Positions 63,783 to 64,000 of a stretch of 64,000 nucleotides of DNA are shown piece after piece. Source of the DNA: Cytobacillus dafuensis (GTDB lineage Bacteria > Bacillota > Bacilli > Bacillales > Cytobacillaceae). The stretch covers positions 1,344,001 through 1,408,000 of the forward strand of contig NZ_CP042593.1 of NCBI RefSeq assembly GCF_007995155.1, in the 5' to 3' direction. The notes under the pieces are model-generated. The model made no database searches, was not told where the DNA came from, and was given only the letters and a program-made list of their open reading frames with translations. The position numbers and the translations under genes are program-made. Position 1 is the first letter of the stretch, and each line of letters begins with the position of its first letter.

Positions 63783-64000
63783 TTAACTTTTCACAATAGA
63801 ATGTGAAGGTTTTCTACCATGCAGTAAATAATAAATACCAATTCCGATTATTATAAGGAATGAACAATAAAAATATAATGTTCCATGATTAAATTTAGCT
63901 GCGGCAATACCAAAGATAAATGATCCAATGCCGAACCCAAAATCATATATAGTAAGGAATGTAGCCGTAGCTAATGTCTTTTTTTTAGGTGGTGCTACTT
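63783..64000 (-). CDS. MFS transporter, C-terminal end (runs off the window)
   Basis: On the minus strand the frame is open from the window edge to the TAA at 63783. It codes about 71 residues: VAPPKKKTLATATFLTIYDF, then GFGIGSFIFGIAAAKF, LYFYCSFLIIIGIGIYYLL and a basic tail. This matches the last two helices of a major facilitator drug-efflux-type permease (the ATATF...D.G.G.GSFIFG pattern). Substrate unknown. Confidence 0.75.
   Translation of the reverse strand, partial: VAPPKKKTLATATFLTIYDFGFGIGSFIFGIAAAKFNHGTLYFYCSFLIIIGIGIYYLLHGRKPSHSIVKS

Overview
The window comes from the chromosome of a low-GC, spore-forming member of the Bacillaceae. It carries small acid-soluble spore protein genes (sspK, gamma-type sspE), Bacillus-type ribosome binding sites with frequent GTG/TTG starts, and a gene order that follows B. 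subtilis: yfhD-yfhE-yfhF-recX, yfhH, sspK, yfhP, mutY, then fabL-sspE-ygaB-ntdP(ygaC)-ygaD-ygaE-gsaB-bcp-perR-ygzB-ygxA, an rRNA operon and a trnD-like tRNA cluster. I do not assign a species.

1-16 kb (accessory/metabolic): the end of a BrnQ transporter, an SDR/CynX-type MFS pair, a DUF1360 protein, an OatA-like peptidoglycan or cell-surface O-acetyltransferase with a repetitive linker, a GNAT enzyme, a two-gene membrane operon, meso-diaminopimelate dehydrogenase (ddh), a voltage-gated-type K+ channel, a heterodimeric ABC exporter with one degenerate ATP site, and a DoxX protein behind two palindromic GTGA-N6-TCAC operators. Two long structured repeats plus a minimal relative lie between these genes.

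16-35 kb (conserved core): the yfh/yga block listed above. Its intergenic DNA is unusually rich in repeats: a tandem 130-bp duplication before mutY and an exact 52-bp-period array of terminator-like hairpins after it. bcp is frameshifted near its 3' end. perR retains all its metal ligands and has a Per-box upstream.

35-41.7 kb: 16S-23S-5S operon with tandem promoters, followed by 17 tRNA genes in the order Asn-Ser-Glu-Val-fMet-Asp-Phe-Thr-Tyr-Trp-His-His-Gln-Gly-Cys-Leu-Leu, with the His gene duplicated in tandem.

41.8-44.3 kb: a phage/ICE-type tyrosine integrase and a DUF771 gene facing the last tRNA-Leu, plus decayed sequence: a worn integrated element.

44.3-63.2 kb (the most interesting region): an array of about 20 short, unrelated genes (lipoproteins, small membrane proteins, YunG, MepB, RDD, DUF3888, DUF3951, an Mrr-type nuclease, a degenerate signal-peptidase-like lipoprotein). 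Most are on the + strand and carried one per unit. Recurrent structured junctions separate them: an outer inverted repeat, a GGGC/GGGGC centre and often an internal terminator hairpin. A 280-residue XerC/D-like tyrosine recombinase lies inside the array, divergent from the next gene and with a junction-like palindrome directly upstream of its start. That is the geometry of an integron platform, although the sites are not classical attC. An ORF-less group II intron sits inside one junction, and a Tn3-family relic with two 38-bp inverted ends brackets several units. I read this as an integron-like gene-cassette array of Bacillaceae. The repeats are seen directly; the mobility is inference.

63.2-64 kb: the tail of an AHL-lactonase-like gene and the end of an MFS transporter.
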